Source: Hydrogenophaga sp. (GTDB lineage Bacteria; Pseudomonadota; Gammaproteobacteria; Burkholderiales; Burkholderiaceae_C). Taken from it: a stretch of 64,000 nucleotides of DNA. Under the pieces are notes generated by a model. The model made no database searches. It worked only from the letters and a program-made list of their open reading frames with translations, and was not told where the DNA came from. Both the position numbers and the translations under genes were made by a program. The first letter of the stretch is position 1. Each line of letters opens with the position of its first letter. Shown here piece by piece: positions 56,716 to 64,000 of the stretch. The stretch is taken from NCBI GenBank assembly GCA_016741995.1, contig JACVCO010000006.1:1-64000 (forward strand), in the 5' to 3' direction.

Positions 56716-57635
56716 GCAGGCACCTCGCTGCGCGTGGCCACGCGCATCACGGCACTGCGCGCGCGCGGGTTGCCCTGCACTTCGGCGTCGGAGGGCATCA
56801 CGCGCTGCACATCACCCAGGCGCGTGGGCGCCGGTTCGGCAAAGGGCGCGCGGCGGTCCACCACGGTGCGCGAGTGGCGCGCCATGAACTGCTTGACCAT
56901 GCGGTCTTCCAGCGAATGGAAACTGATGACCACGAGTCGCCCTTGCGGTTGGAGCACGGAAAGGCTGGCCTCTAGCGCTGCTTGCAACTCTTCAAGCTCG
57001 GCGTTGATGAAAATCCGAAGAGCCTGAAATGTGCGCGTTGCAGGGTCCTTGCCCGGCTCGCGGGTTTTGACCGCGCCAGCCACGACTTCGGCCAGTTCAC
57101 GGGTGGTTCGAAAAGGGCCCCGTTCCTGTCGGCGGCGATCAATCGCCTTTGCAATCGGTGCAGCAAACCGTTCTTCGCCATAGTCACGAATGACCTCCGC
57201 CAGGGTGGAAACCGGAACCGTCTCGAGCCACTGCGCCACGCTCTGGCCGCGGGTGGTGTCCATGCGCATGTCCAGCGGCCCCTCGTGGCGGAACGAGAAA
57301 CCGCGGGACGGGTCGTCGAGCTGCGGCGAGCTCACGCCCAGATCCATCAGCACGCCATCGACCGAAGCCACGCCCAGCTCGCCGAGCGCGCGAAAGCCCT
57401 CGTGCCGCAAGGCCACACGCGCATCGCGCGCGGCCAGGGCCTGCGCTTCGGCAATGGCCTGGGGATCTTTGTCGAAGACGGTCAGCCGCCCTTGGGGCGA
57501 CAGCCTCTGAAGAATGGCGCGGCTGTGACCGCCGCGACCGAAGGTGGCGTCGACGTAGTGGCCGTCCGGGTTGATCGCCAGGGCCTGCACGGCCTCGTTC
57601 AACAGGACGGTCTGGTGTGTCCATTCGGTTTGCAC
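56712..57635 (-). CDS. rsmH: 16S rRNA (cytosine-1402-N4) methyltransferase
   Basis: RsmH/MraW (307 aa) methylates C1402 of 16S rRNA. It has the SAM motif [34 protein letters not shown] and the C-terminal [18 protein letters not shown] start at 57635, 8 bp after mraZ. Confidence 0.96.
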   Translation of the reverse strand: MQTEWTHQTVLLNEAVQALAINPDGHYVDATFGRGGHSRAILQRLSPQGRLTVFDKDPQAIAEAQALAARDARVALRHEGFRALGELGVASVDGVLMDLGVSSPQLDDPSRGFSFRHEGPLDMRMDTTRGQSVAQWLETVPVSTLAEVIRDYGEERFAAPIAKAIDRRRQERGPFRTTRELAEVVAGAVKTREPGKDPATRTFQALRIFINAELEELQAALEASLSVLQPQGRLVVISFHSLEDRMVKQFMARHSRTVVDRRAPFAEPAPTRLGDVQRVMPSDAEVQGNPRARSAVMRVATRSEVPA

Positions 57636-57643
57636 CCGGGTCC

Positions 57644-58060
57644 TCAGAACGAGAAGTCCTTGAACACATCGGGCATCTCGGCCTTCATCTCCTCGGCCTC
57701 CTGCGCCTTGTAGGTCGACGCGTCCCAGAGTTCGAGGTAAGCCCCCATGCCGAGCAGCACCACATCCTTGCTGATGCCGGCTGCCTCGCGCAGTTCGGGC
57801 GCGATCAGCACGCGGCCGGTCGCATCCATCTCCACATCCAGGGCATTACCCAGGAAAATGCGCTTCCACCACTGCGCGCCCATGGGCAGCGCCGCGATGC
57901 GGCCCCGGAACTCCTCCCAGGCCGTGCGCGGAAAGACCATGAGGCAGCCGTGGGGGTGCTTGGTGATGGTCAGTGCCGTGCCCAGGGCGTCGCGATGCCG
58001 GGTCGGCATGGACAGCCGGCCTTTGGCATCGAGATTCAACGAGGACGGACCCTGGAACAC
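57644..58060 (-). CDS. mraZ: Transcriptional regulator MraZ
   Basis: MraZ (138 aa) is a dodecameric ring-shaped regulator made of two SpoVT-AbrB-like halves; both DAKGR-like repeats are seen ([10 protein letters not shown] and [11 protein letters not shown]). It binds short direct repeats before its own gene and represses the dcw cluster. The start is GTG at 58060, matching the family N-terminus ([14 protein letters not shown]). The repeat operator lies directly upstream. Confidence 0.95.
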   Translation of the reverse strand: MFQGPSSLNLDAKGRLSMPTRHRDALGTALTITKHPHGCLMVFPRTAWEEFRGRIAALPMGAQWWKRIFLGNALDVEMDATGRVLIAPELREAAGISKDVVLLGMGAYLELWDASTYKAQEAEEMKAEMPDVFKDFSF

Positions 58061-58080
58061 CGCTTTCAGCCCCTAGATGG

Positions 58081-58115
58081 CACTTTCCACCACTTAATTG
58101 CACTTTTTTCCACTG
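58081..58115 (-). promoter_or_regulatory. MraZ operator: four 10-bp-spaced AGTG repeats
   Basis: On the plus strand CACTT, CACTT, CACTT, CACTG begin at 58081, 58091, 58101 and 58111, exactly 10 bp apart. On the transcribed strand these are AAGTG/CAGTG repeats. MraZ operators in other bacteria are also short repeats with 10-bp period (TGGG- or AAAGTG-type). Confidence 0.8.
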
Positions 58116-58139
58116 TAGCAGGAAAAACCTTCGCCACAA
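58112..58139 (-). promoter_or_regulatory. Predicted dcw (mraZ) promoter
   Basis: TTGTGG (58139-58134), 16 bp, and an extended -10 TG-C-TACAGT (58117-58112). The -10 overlaps the first MraZ repeat, so bound MraZ would cover the start site. Confidence 0.5.
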
Positions 58140-58268
58140 GGGTGGTCATCCGCGATTTTTTCAATGAAATCAACCACTTAGAGCTGATTTCGTGCAACTT
58201 TCGAAGCCAAAAAGCACATAAAAAGCAAGCACTTACAACGCGCTCTGCATGTGAAGCTTCAAAACAGG

Positions 58269-58296
58269 AACGCCCGCGGCAAGGCCAGCGGGCGTT
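58269..58296 (-). terminator. Terminator-like hairpin after hslU
   Basis: AACGCCCGC / GCGGGCGTT, a 9-bp stem with a 10-nt loop, is followed on the minus strand by CCTGTTTTG. It separates hslVU from the dcw cluster. Confidence 0.6.
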
Positions 58297-58332
58297 CTCT
58301 GGGGCGACGGGCGGTAGCCGTCAGCGGGGCGC

Positions 58333-59664
58333 TCAGAGGATGTAGCGCGAAAGGTCCTCGTTGCGACTCAGCGCGCCCAGGCGGGCGTTCACGTAGGCTG
58401 CGTCGATGGTCACGGTCTGCCCTTGCAGCTTCGCGGCGTCGAAGCTGACCTCGTCGAGCAGGTGCTCCATCACGGTGGACAGGCGGCGGGCACCGATGTT
58501 CTCGGTGCGCTCGTTCACCTCGCAGGCGATCTGTGCCAGCTGGCGGATGCCGTCGGCCGCAAACGCAAGCGTGACGCCTTCGGTGGCCAGCAACGCCTCG
58601 TACTGGCGCACCAACGACGCGTGCGTCTGCGTGAGGATGGCCTCGAAATCGTCCACCGAGAGCGACTGCAACTCGACCCGGATCGGGAAACGGCCCTGCA
58701 GCTCGGGGATCAGGTCGCTGGGCTTGGACAGGTGGAACGCACCACTGGCGATGAACAGGATGTGGTCGGTCTTGATCGGCCCGTACTTGGTGGACACCGT
58801 CGTGCCCTCCACCAGCGGCAGCAGGTCGCGCTGCACGCCCTGGCGCGAGACCTCGGCCGTGCCGCCCTCGCCGCTGCGCGAGGTGACCTTGTCGATCTCG
58901 TCGATGAACACGATGCCGTTCTGTTCGGCGTTGTGCAGCGCGCGCGTCTTGATCTCGTCTTCGTTGACGAGCTTGGCCGCCTCTTCGTCGATCAGCAGCT
59001 TCATGGCCTCGGCGATCTTGAGCTTGCGCACCTGCTTGCGCCCGGCACCGAACTGGCCGAACAGGCCCTTGAGCTGCTCGGCCATTTCTTCCATGCCAGC
59101 GGGGCCCATGATTTCCATGGCCGGGCGCGGCTCGGCCACCTCGATCTCGATCTCGCGGTCGTCGAGTTCCCCCTGGCGCAGCTTCTTGCGAAAGGTCTGG
59201 CGCGCGGTGCTGTCCTGCGCGGGCGGCGGCTCGAAGCCCACGCTGCGCGGCGGCGGAATCAGCGCGTCGAGGATGCGCTCCTCGGCCCCGTCCTCGGCGC
59301 GGGCGCGCTGCTTGCGCATCTCGGCCTCGCGCATCTGCTTGATCGCGATGTCGGCGAGATCGCGCACGATGCTGTCGACGTCCTTGCCAACGTAGCCGAC
59401 CTCGGTGAACTTGGTCGCCTCAACCTTGATGAAGGGCGCGTCGGCCAGCCGGGCCAGGCGGCGTGCGATCTCGGTCTTGCCCACGCCGGTGGGGCCGATC
59501 ATGAGGATGTTCTTGGGCGTGATCTCGGGCCGCAGTTTTTCGTCCACCAACTGGCGGCGCCAGCGGTTGCGCAACGCAATGGCCACGGCGCGCTTGGCGC
59601 CGTGCTGGCCGATGATGAAGCGGTCGAGTTCGGAGACGATCTCCTGGGGCGTCATGGAGGACAT
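58333..59664 (-). CDS. hslU: HslU ATPase of the HslUV protease
   Basis: HslU/ClpY (443 aa) unfolds substrates for HslV. Walker [12 protein letters not shown], the pore motif GYVGKD, Walker [11 protein letters not shown] and the C-terminal tail SRYIL that docks into HslV are all present. It begins 1 bp after hslV. Confidence 0.97.
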   Translation of the reverse strand: MSSMTPQEIVSELDRFIIGQHGAKRAVAIALRNRWRRQLVDEKLRPEITPKNILMIGPTGVGKTEIARRLARLADAPFIKVEATKFTEVGYVGKDVDSIVRDLADIAIKQMREAEMRKQRARAEDGAEERILDALIPPPRSVGFEPPPAQDSTARQTFRKKLRQGELDDREIEIEVAEPRPAMEIMGPAGMEEMAEQLKGLFGQFGAGRKQVRKLKIAEAMKLLIDEEAAKLVNEDEIKTRALHNAEQNGIVFIDEIDKVTSRSGEGGTAEVSRQGVQRDLLPLVEGTTVSTKYGPIKTDHILFIASGAFHLSKPSDLIPELQGRFPIRVELQSLSVDDFEAILTQTHASLVRQYEALLATEGVTLAFAADGIRQLAQIACEVNERTENIGARRLSTVMEHLLDEVSFDAAKLQGQTVTIDAAYVNARLGALSRNEDLSRYIL

Positions 59665-59665
59665 G

Positions 59666-60214
59666 TCAGTCCAGCGTCTCGATGGTGTGGTTCATGTTCG
59701 TGTAGATGCACAGCTCGCCCGCGATGGCGAGCGAGCGGCGCACCACGTCTTCGGCGCTGAGATCGGTGTGGTCGATCAAGGCCTTGGCCGCGGCCTGCGC
59801 GTAGGCACCACCCGAGCCGATCGCGACGATGCCGTGTTCGGGCTCGAGCACGTCGCCGTTGCCGGTGATGATGAGCGAGGCGGTCTTGTCGGCCACCGCA
59901 AGCATGGCCTCCAGGCGGCGCAGCACGCGGTCGGTGCGCCAGTCGCGCGTGAGTTCGATGGCGGCCCGGGCCAGATGGCCCTGGTGCTTCTCGAGCTTGG
60001 CCTCGAAGCGCTCGAACAGGGTGAAGGCGTCGGCCGTGGCGCCCGCGAAGCCCGCCAACACGCGGTCGTGGTGGAGCTTGCGCACCTTGCGCGCGCTGCC
60101 CTTGACGACGATGTGGCCCAGCGTGACCTGGCCATCGCCGCCGATGGCCACCTGCACGCCGGCGGGCGTCTCGCGTCGGACGCAGACGATGGTGGTGCCG
60201 TGAAACGATTCCAT
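59666..60214 (-). CDS. hslV: HslV protease subunit
   Basis: HslV/ClpQ (182 aa) is a proteasome-like N-terminal threonine peptidase. The mature Thr is in [10 protein letters not shown] (T7 or T8 after processing of a short propeptide), followed by GGDGQVTLG and catalytic-site [11 protein letters not shown]. First gene of the hslVU operon. Confidence 0.96.
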   Translation of the reverse strand: MESFHGTTIVCVRRETPAGVQVAIGGDGQVTLGHIVVKGSARKVRKLHHDRVLAGFAGATADAFTLFERFEAKLEKHQGHLARAAIELTRDWRTDRVLRRLEAMLAVADKTASLIITGNGDVLEPEHGIVAIGSGGAYAQAAAKALIDHTDLSAEDVVRRSLAIAGELCIYTNMNHTIETLD

Positions 60215-60299
60215 GGGAGCGATGTGGGGTTGAACCGCCCGGCCGCAAGGACGGGACGTGAAACCGGATGAAACCGCGGCCCGCGAAGGACGCGCGCGG

Positions 60300-62102
60300 T
60301 CAGTCGTTGCGCAGCACCACCTTGGCGTACTCGGTGATGCCCACGACGTGGAAGAAGGCCGAGATCAGCCGGTGCACATCGACGAACTGCACCAGGCGGC
60401 CTTCAGCGTGGTGGCTGGTGACCCAGTTGAGCAACGTGCCCGCGGCGGAAAAATCGATGCGGATCAGGTTGCGGCAGGACATGATCAGCACGTCGGCACC
60501 GGCCAGGCGCTGCTCGAGCATGTCGATCGTGTTCTGCGCGTCGCCCCGGATCTCGCCCGACAGCTCGACCAGGCCCAGGTGATTGACACCGCTGGCGGGC
60601 GAGGAATCGATGATCGATTCGCCCGACAGCGTGGACGGCACCTCTTCCATGATGGATTCGCCCAGCACCGACTGCAGGCCATCGTCGCTGCCGTCGCCAC
60701 GCATGGATTGATAGCGGCAGCGCGGTCGCTCCCAGCCCGGTGGCGAAAGCTCGTAGGTCACGCAGAAATCGAGGGCGGTGAGTTCGAACTCGTCGACCCG
60801 GTTCATCAGCCGCAGCACGGCCATGCGCAGTTCCCACCAGAACTGCTCCACGTCGCGGCGCCCCGAAGGCGTCATGCCTTTCAGCAGATCGCGCAGCTTG
60901 GCACCGCCGGCGAAGCGCAGATCGATGTCCTGGTCGGTCCAGAGCGTCACCAGCCCCATCAGTGCGCGCGCCGCCTTGGGATCCATCGACGCCAGCGGGC
61001 TCCAGTCGATCACCCAGGGCTGCCGGGCGCGCGACAGCACATTCTGCAAGGTGCCGATGGCGTGTGCATCGAGTTCGGCCTCGGCCACCCACACCGCGCG
61101 CGCCTGGCCACTGGCCAGCGGCTCATCGGTGCGGCCGACCAGGCGCGCCACCTCGGCGGGCATGTCGTACCACTGCGGCGCCGAGCGGTCGAAGCGGTTG
61201 ACGAAATCGACAGCGCGGCTCTCGAAGGCCGCGAGCTGGCCGGTCGCCCGGTACAGATCGAACAGCGCGAGCCAGTCGGCCTCCTGTTCCACGCGCGGGC
61301 CGTTGTCGGCCAGCGCTTCGAGCAGCCCCTGCTCGGCACCGGTGTCGTCACCGTTGGCGAAACGGATCGCAGCCTCCTCGACCTCGGGGTCCTGCGCCAC
61401 TTCCTGCACGTCGAGTGCGTAAAAGTGGGAGGCCGAGAACGAGGAACTGCCCTGGCCACTGGGCGTGCCGCCACTGGCCTTGGGGGCCATGAGGCCGGTG
61501 CGGGCGGTTGACGAGGGTTTGGCGGGCGCCGGCGCGGCCTTGGCCCCATTGGACCGCGCCGCACCCTGCGCCATCGGGTTGAGCAGCGGCGCCGGCTCGG
61601 TCACGTCGTACTGCGCCTTGAGGCGCGCCGGATCCACCGCGGGCGCGGCCTGCCGGGGGGGCGACGCATCGCCGGGTTTCTGGGCGCCGGGGCCCTGCGC
61701 ACTGGTGTTGAGGCCGGAGCCGGTGCTGTTGATCGAGTCGGCGCCTTTGGTCTTCCACCACTGCATCGACATCTGGGCCTCGATCTCGTCGATCTTCTTG
61801 AGCGTCATGGCCCGGTCGTCCGGCTTGGACGGCAGGCTGCTCTGGAAGAAGGACGGGCGCATGCCCTGTGCCTCGGCCGGTGTGCCCTCGCGGCTGCGGA
61901 TCTTGCGCAGCATGTCGAACTCGCGCTTGCGAACGAAGTCGTTGCGCCGCTTGCGCTCGATCATCTCCTTGAGCGCGGCCTTGCTGTATTCGCTCTCGCG
62001 ATCGGACTGGCGCGTGTCGAGATCCGCCCAGCTGGTGGTCGGATGGCGAACGAACTTCACCACTTTGGAGAGAAAACCGCCGGTGGAGTCGTCCTTGGCC
62101 AT
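60300..62102 (-). CDS. STAS-domain protein of unknown function
   Basis: This 600-aa soluble protein has a charged N-terminal part (1-110, Arg/Lys/Glu-rich), a low-complexity Ala/Pro/Ser region (about 120-240), an alpha-helical middle, and a C-terminal STAS-like domain (about 500-595; [25 protein letters not shown]). A second STAS-like segment may lie at about 325-420 ([22 protein letters not shown]). STAS domains usually mediate anti-sigma-antagonist or lipid-asymmetry interactions; no partner is adjacent. It lies between dksA and hslV. Confidence 0.8.
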   Translation of the reverse strand: MAKDDSTGGFLSKVVKFVRHPTTSWADLDTRQSDRESEYSKAALKEMIERKRRNDFVRKREFDMLRKIRSREGTPAEAQGMRPSFFQSSLPSKPDDRAMTLKKIDEIEAQMSMQWWKTKGADSINSTGSGLNTSAQGPGAQKPGDASPPRQAAPAVDPARLKAQYDVTEPAPLLNPMAQGAARSNGAKAAPAPAKPSSTARTGLMAPKASGGTPSGQGSSSFSASHFYALDVQEVAQDPEVEEAAIRFANGDDTGAEQGLLEALADNGPRVEQEADWLALFDLYRATGQLAAFESRAVDFVNRFDRSAPQWYDMPAEVARLVGRTDEPLASGQARAVWVAEAELDAHAIGTLQNVLSRARQPWVIDWSPLASMDPKAARALMGLVTLWTDQDIDLRFAGGAKLRDLLKGMTPSGRRDVEQFWWELRMAVLRLMNRVDEFELTALDFCVTYELSPPGWERPRCRYQSMRGDGSDDGLQSVLGESIMEEVPSTLSGESIIDSSPASGVNHLGLVELSGEIRGDAQNTIDMLEQRLAGADVLIMSCRNLIRIDFSAAGTLLNWVTSHHAEGRLVQFVDVHRLISAFFHVVGITEYAKVVLRND

Positions 62103-62133
62103 GGAGATCGGTGGGGTCGGGGCGCTGAGGAAC

Positions 62134-63147
62134 TCAGTCGCCGAACATCTTCTGCTTGAGTTCGCGGCGCTGCTGCGCCTCAAGCGACAAACTGGCGGTG
62201 GGACGCGCCATGAGGCGGCCAACCCCGATGGGTTCGCCGGTTTCCTCGCAATAACCATAGTCGCCCGAGTCGATGCGGGCGATGGCCTGCTCGATCTTCT
62301 TGAGCAGCTTGCGCTCACGGTCGCGGGTGCGCAGCTCCAGGGCGTGCTCCTCTTCGATGGTGGCGCGGTCGGCCGGGTCCGGCACGACCACGGTGTCTTC
62401 GCGCAGGTGCTCGGTGGTTTCACCCGCGTTGGCCAGCATATCGGCCTTCAGACGCTGCAGCTTGAGGCGGAAAAACGCCAGTTGCTGGTCGTTCATGTAC
62501 TCGCCATCGGGCATGGCAAGCACGTCCTGGTCGGTGAGTTGTTCGACCGACAGGGTTTTCCAGTTGTTGGCCCGTTTCGGGTCTTTCTGGAGGGAGGTGG
62601 GGACGGGGGGCGTCATGACGGTTCGTTCGATCGTGTTTGAAAAGGTCGCCTTGGCGGCGTCCGGGGCGTGGGTGGGGACCACCTCCGCCTGGGTCATCTG
62701 TTCCAGCATCGCCTTGCGCGCATCGCGCTTGCTGACGGGCCGGGGTGCGGCGACAGGCGCCACGGGTGCAGGTGCCGGCGCTGCCGCCACCTTGTTGATC
62801 AGGGCCGATGCCGCACGGGCAGCGGCGCTCTTGGCGCTTGCCACGGGTTTGGCCGGTGCTTTGGCGGCCGGCCGGGGCGCGGGCGCCTTCGCGACCGGTT
62901 TCACGGTTTTGGCCGCCGGCTTGGCCGCTTTGGGTGCCGCGGCCTTGGGCGCCGGCTTGGCCGCGGCTTTCGCCGGGGCCTTGGCCGTTGCCTTGACGGG
63001 CGCCTTCGCGGCCTTGGCCGGTGCTTTCTTCGCCGCCACCTTGGCCGGCGCTTTCGCTGCCGGCTTGCGCGCTGTCGCCGCCTTGGCCGTCTTGGCCGCA
63101 GCGGAAGACTTGCCTGCTTTCGCTGCCTTGGAAGCCGGGGCTTTCAC
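62134..63147 (-). CDS. dksA: DksA-family RNA polymerase regulator with H1-like N-terminal tail
   Basis: This 337-aa protein is twice the usual DksA length. Residues from about 205 are DksA: a coiled coil whose tip has DPADRA (257-262, the DxxDxA motif reaching the polymerase channel) and the C-terminal globular part. Of the four zinc Cys only C300 remains; the others are T303, S321 and A324. Residues 1-125 are Lys/Ala/Pro repeats like histone H1-type proteins. GTG 63147 is chosen because AGGAG lies 8 bp upstream; ATG 63174 is an alternative. A TACAAT at 63332-63327 may be its -10. Confidence 0.85.
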   Translation of the reverse strand: MKAPASKAAKAGKSSAAAKTAKAATARKPAAKAPAKVAAKKAPAKAAKAPVKATAKAPAKAAAKPAPKAAAPKAAKPAAKTVKPVAKAPAPRPAAKAPAKPVASAKSAAARAASALINKVAAAPAPAPVAPVAAPRPVSKRDARKAMLEQMTQAEVVPTHAPDAAKATFSNTIERTVMTPPVPTSLQKDPKRANNWKTLSVEQLTDQDVLAMPDGEYMNDQQLAFFRLKLQRLKADMLANAGETTEHLREDTVVVPDPADRATIEEEHALELRTRDRERKLLKKIEQAIARIDSGDYGYCEETGEPIGVGRLMARPTASLSLEAQQRRELKQKMFGD

Positions 63148-63430
63148 GACGGGTCTCCTGTGGATGGCGGGCATGGCGCGAAACGGGCCACATGCCCGGT
63201 TCGCGGACCGGTTCGACGACTCGGCTGGGGGAACTCCGTCGGCAAGGGCGCTGTTATACCCCCTTGACGATCGGCGGACCGGGCCATGAAGCCCGGGCCG
63301 CAACCCCTGCCGATTCGGCGCGCGCGATTGTAGCGATGTGGCGAAGGGCCCTTGTCGCGCCGGTCGGCCCGACAGCACCGGTGACGCGACAAACCACACG
63401 CCACACGCGCCCGCGAGCGCTGACCGGGCT

Positions 63431-64000
63431 TCAGACCAGGCTCTGCTCGAGCCCCTGCTCGAGGATGTCGCGCGGGAGGTCGATGCCGATGAAGACCATC
63501 TTGCTCATGCGTTTCTCGCCCGGGGCCCATTCCGGCCCGAGATCGCTGCCCATGAGCTGGTGCACGCCCTGGAAGATCACCTTGCGCTCGGTGCCCTGCA
63601 TGTGCAGCACACCCTTGTAGCGCAGCATGCGCGGGCCGTAGACCTGCACGATGGCGCCCAGGAAGTCTTCGAGCTTCTCGGGGCTGAATGGGCGATCGGC
63701 GCGGAAGACGAAGCTCTTGACATCGTCGTCGTGGTGATGGTGGTGACCGTGCCCGTCGTGGCCGTGCTGGTGCGAGGGGTGGTTGCAGTGCTCGCCGTGT
63801 TCGTGGTCATGGTCGTGATGGTCATGCCCGTGGTCGTGTCCATGATCGTGGTCGTCGACCTTGAGGAAGTCGGGGTCGATGTCGAGCTTGGCGTTCAGGT
63901 TGAAGCCGCGCAGGTCGAACACCTCCTTGATCGCCACCTCGCCGAAATGGGCGGGGCGCATGGGTGCGCGCGGGTTCATGTGCTTCAGGCGATGGATGAG
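63431..64000 (-). CDS. COG0523/CobW-type metal-chaperone GTPase (5' partial)
   Basis: The frame is open to the right edge, so the GTPase domain lies outside the window. Visible are the His-rich metal-binding stretch (dozens of His/Asp in about 45 residues at 63702-63857) and the CobW C-terminal domain (KSFVFRADRPFSPEKLEDFL, GPRMLRYKGVLHM, VFQGVHQL). COG0523 proteins deliver zinc, cobalt or nickel to client enzymes. Its place beside a DksA without zinc Cys suggests a zinc-economy theme. Confidence 0.87.
   Translation of the reverse strand, partial: LIHRLKHMNPRAPMRPAHFGEVAIKEVFDLRGFNLNAKLDIDPDFLKVDDHDHGHDHGHDHHDHDHEHGEHCNHPSHQHGHDGHGHHHHHDDDVKSFVFRADRPFSPEKLEDFLGAIVQVYGPRMLRYKGVLHMQGTERKVIFQGVHQLMGSDLGPEWAPGEKRMSKMVFIGIDLPRDILEQGLEQSLV

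Noticed and set aside
63148..63430. Possible Zur box before dksA
   Set aside because: I found TACAAT and TATAAC hexamers but no AT-rich palindrome of Zur type and no convincing -35.
1..64000. Mobile elements, phage genes, defence systems, tRNA or rRNA
   Set aside because: Every gene belongs to a core or common accessory family with consistent codon use; no integrase, transposase, att-like repeat or RNA gene was seen.

Overview
The window is one contiguous piece of a high-GC betaproteobacterial chromosome. Gene order and protein sequences fit the Burkholderiales, most likely a Comamonadaceae member of the Hydrogenophaga/Acidovorax kind. Indicators are a complete dcw cluster ending in ftsZ and lpxC, pilSR, two-ATP-cone nrdA with nrdB, opgGH, and rhodanese-type chrB with chrA. 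It is core-genome DNA: I see no phage, insertion sequence, tRNA, rRNA or CRISPR array. It opens inside a gene on the left and inside a COG0523 GTPase gene on the right.

Left part (1-12.3 kb): the end of a glrK-qseG-glrR-type locus, then opgGH (periplasmic glucan synthesis), ffh facing them, a CcsA/YpjD-type membrane protein, a small zinc-ribbon protein, pilS-pilR and ampD. Between glrR and opgG there is a full sigma-54 control region: two TGTC-N10-GACA sites of the GlrR type, an IHF consensus and a GG-N10-GC promoter. This is the best candidate here for an undescribed regulatory circuit.

Middle part (12.3-40.5 kb): nrdAB under a paired NrdR-box promoter, an H1-like basic protein, a PfkB kinase, a zinc-ribbon DUF3426 protein, prmA, accBC, a TlpA-like thioredoxin, mpl, and a DAHP synthase gene preceded by a 23-codon Phe/Tyr/Trp-rich leader peptide and an intrinsic terminator (a classical attenuator). 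Then come chrBA, tldD, a beta-hydroxyacid dehydrogenase overlapping rodA, yqiA divergent from rodA across a perfect inverted repeat, an RNase II-type nuclease, tonB, mtgA, a plsC/cdsA-like pair, ruvC, a 58-residue membrane protein and lpxC.

Right part (40.6-64 kb): the dcw cluster on the minus strand (mraZ rsmH ftsL ftsI murE murF mraY murD ftsW murG murC ddl ftsQ ftsA ftsZ). Most neighbours overlap by 4 bp, and the cluster is led by a 10-bp-periodic MraZ operator. Then hslVU, a STAS-domain protein, a DksA with degenerate zinc finger and a histone-H1-like N-terminal tail, and a His-rich CobW-type GTPase.

A recurring feature is a -10-like hexamer lying 6-7 bp before the start codon (mpl, tldD, rnb, lpxC, the DUF3426 gene, the aroG leader and others), which predicts many leaderless transcripts. 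Coordinates were derived by reading; start codons are argued gene by gene.
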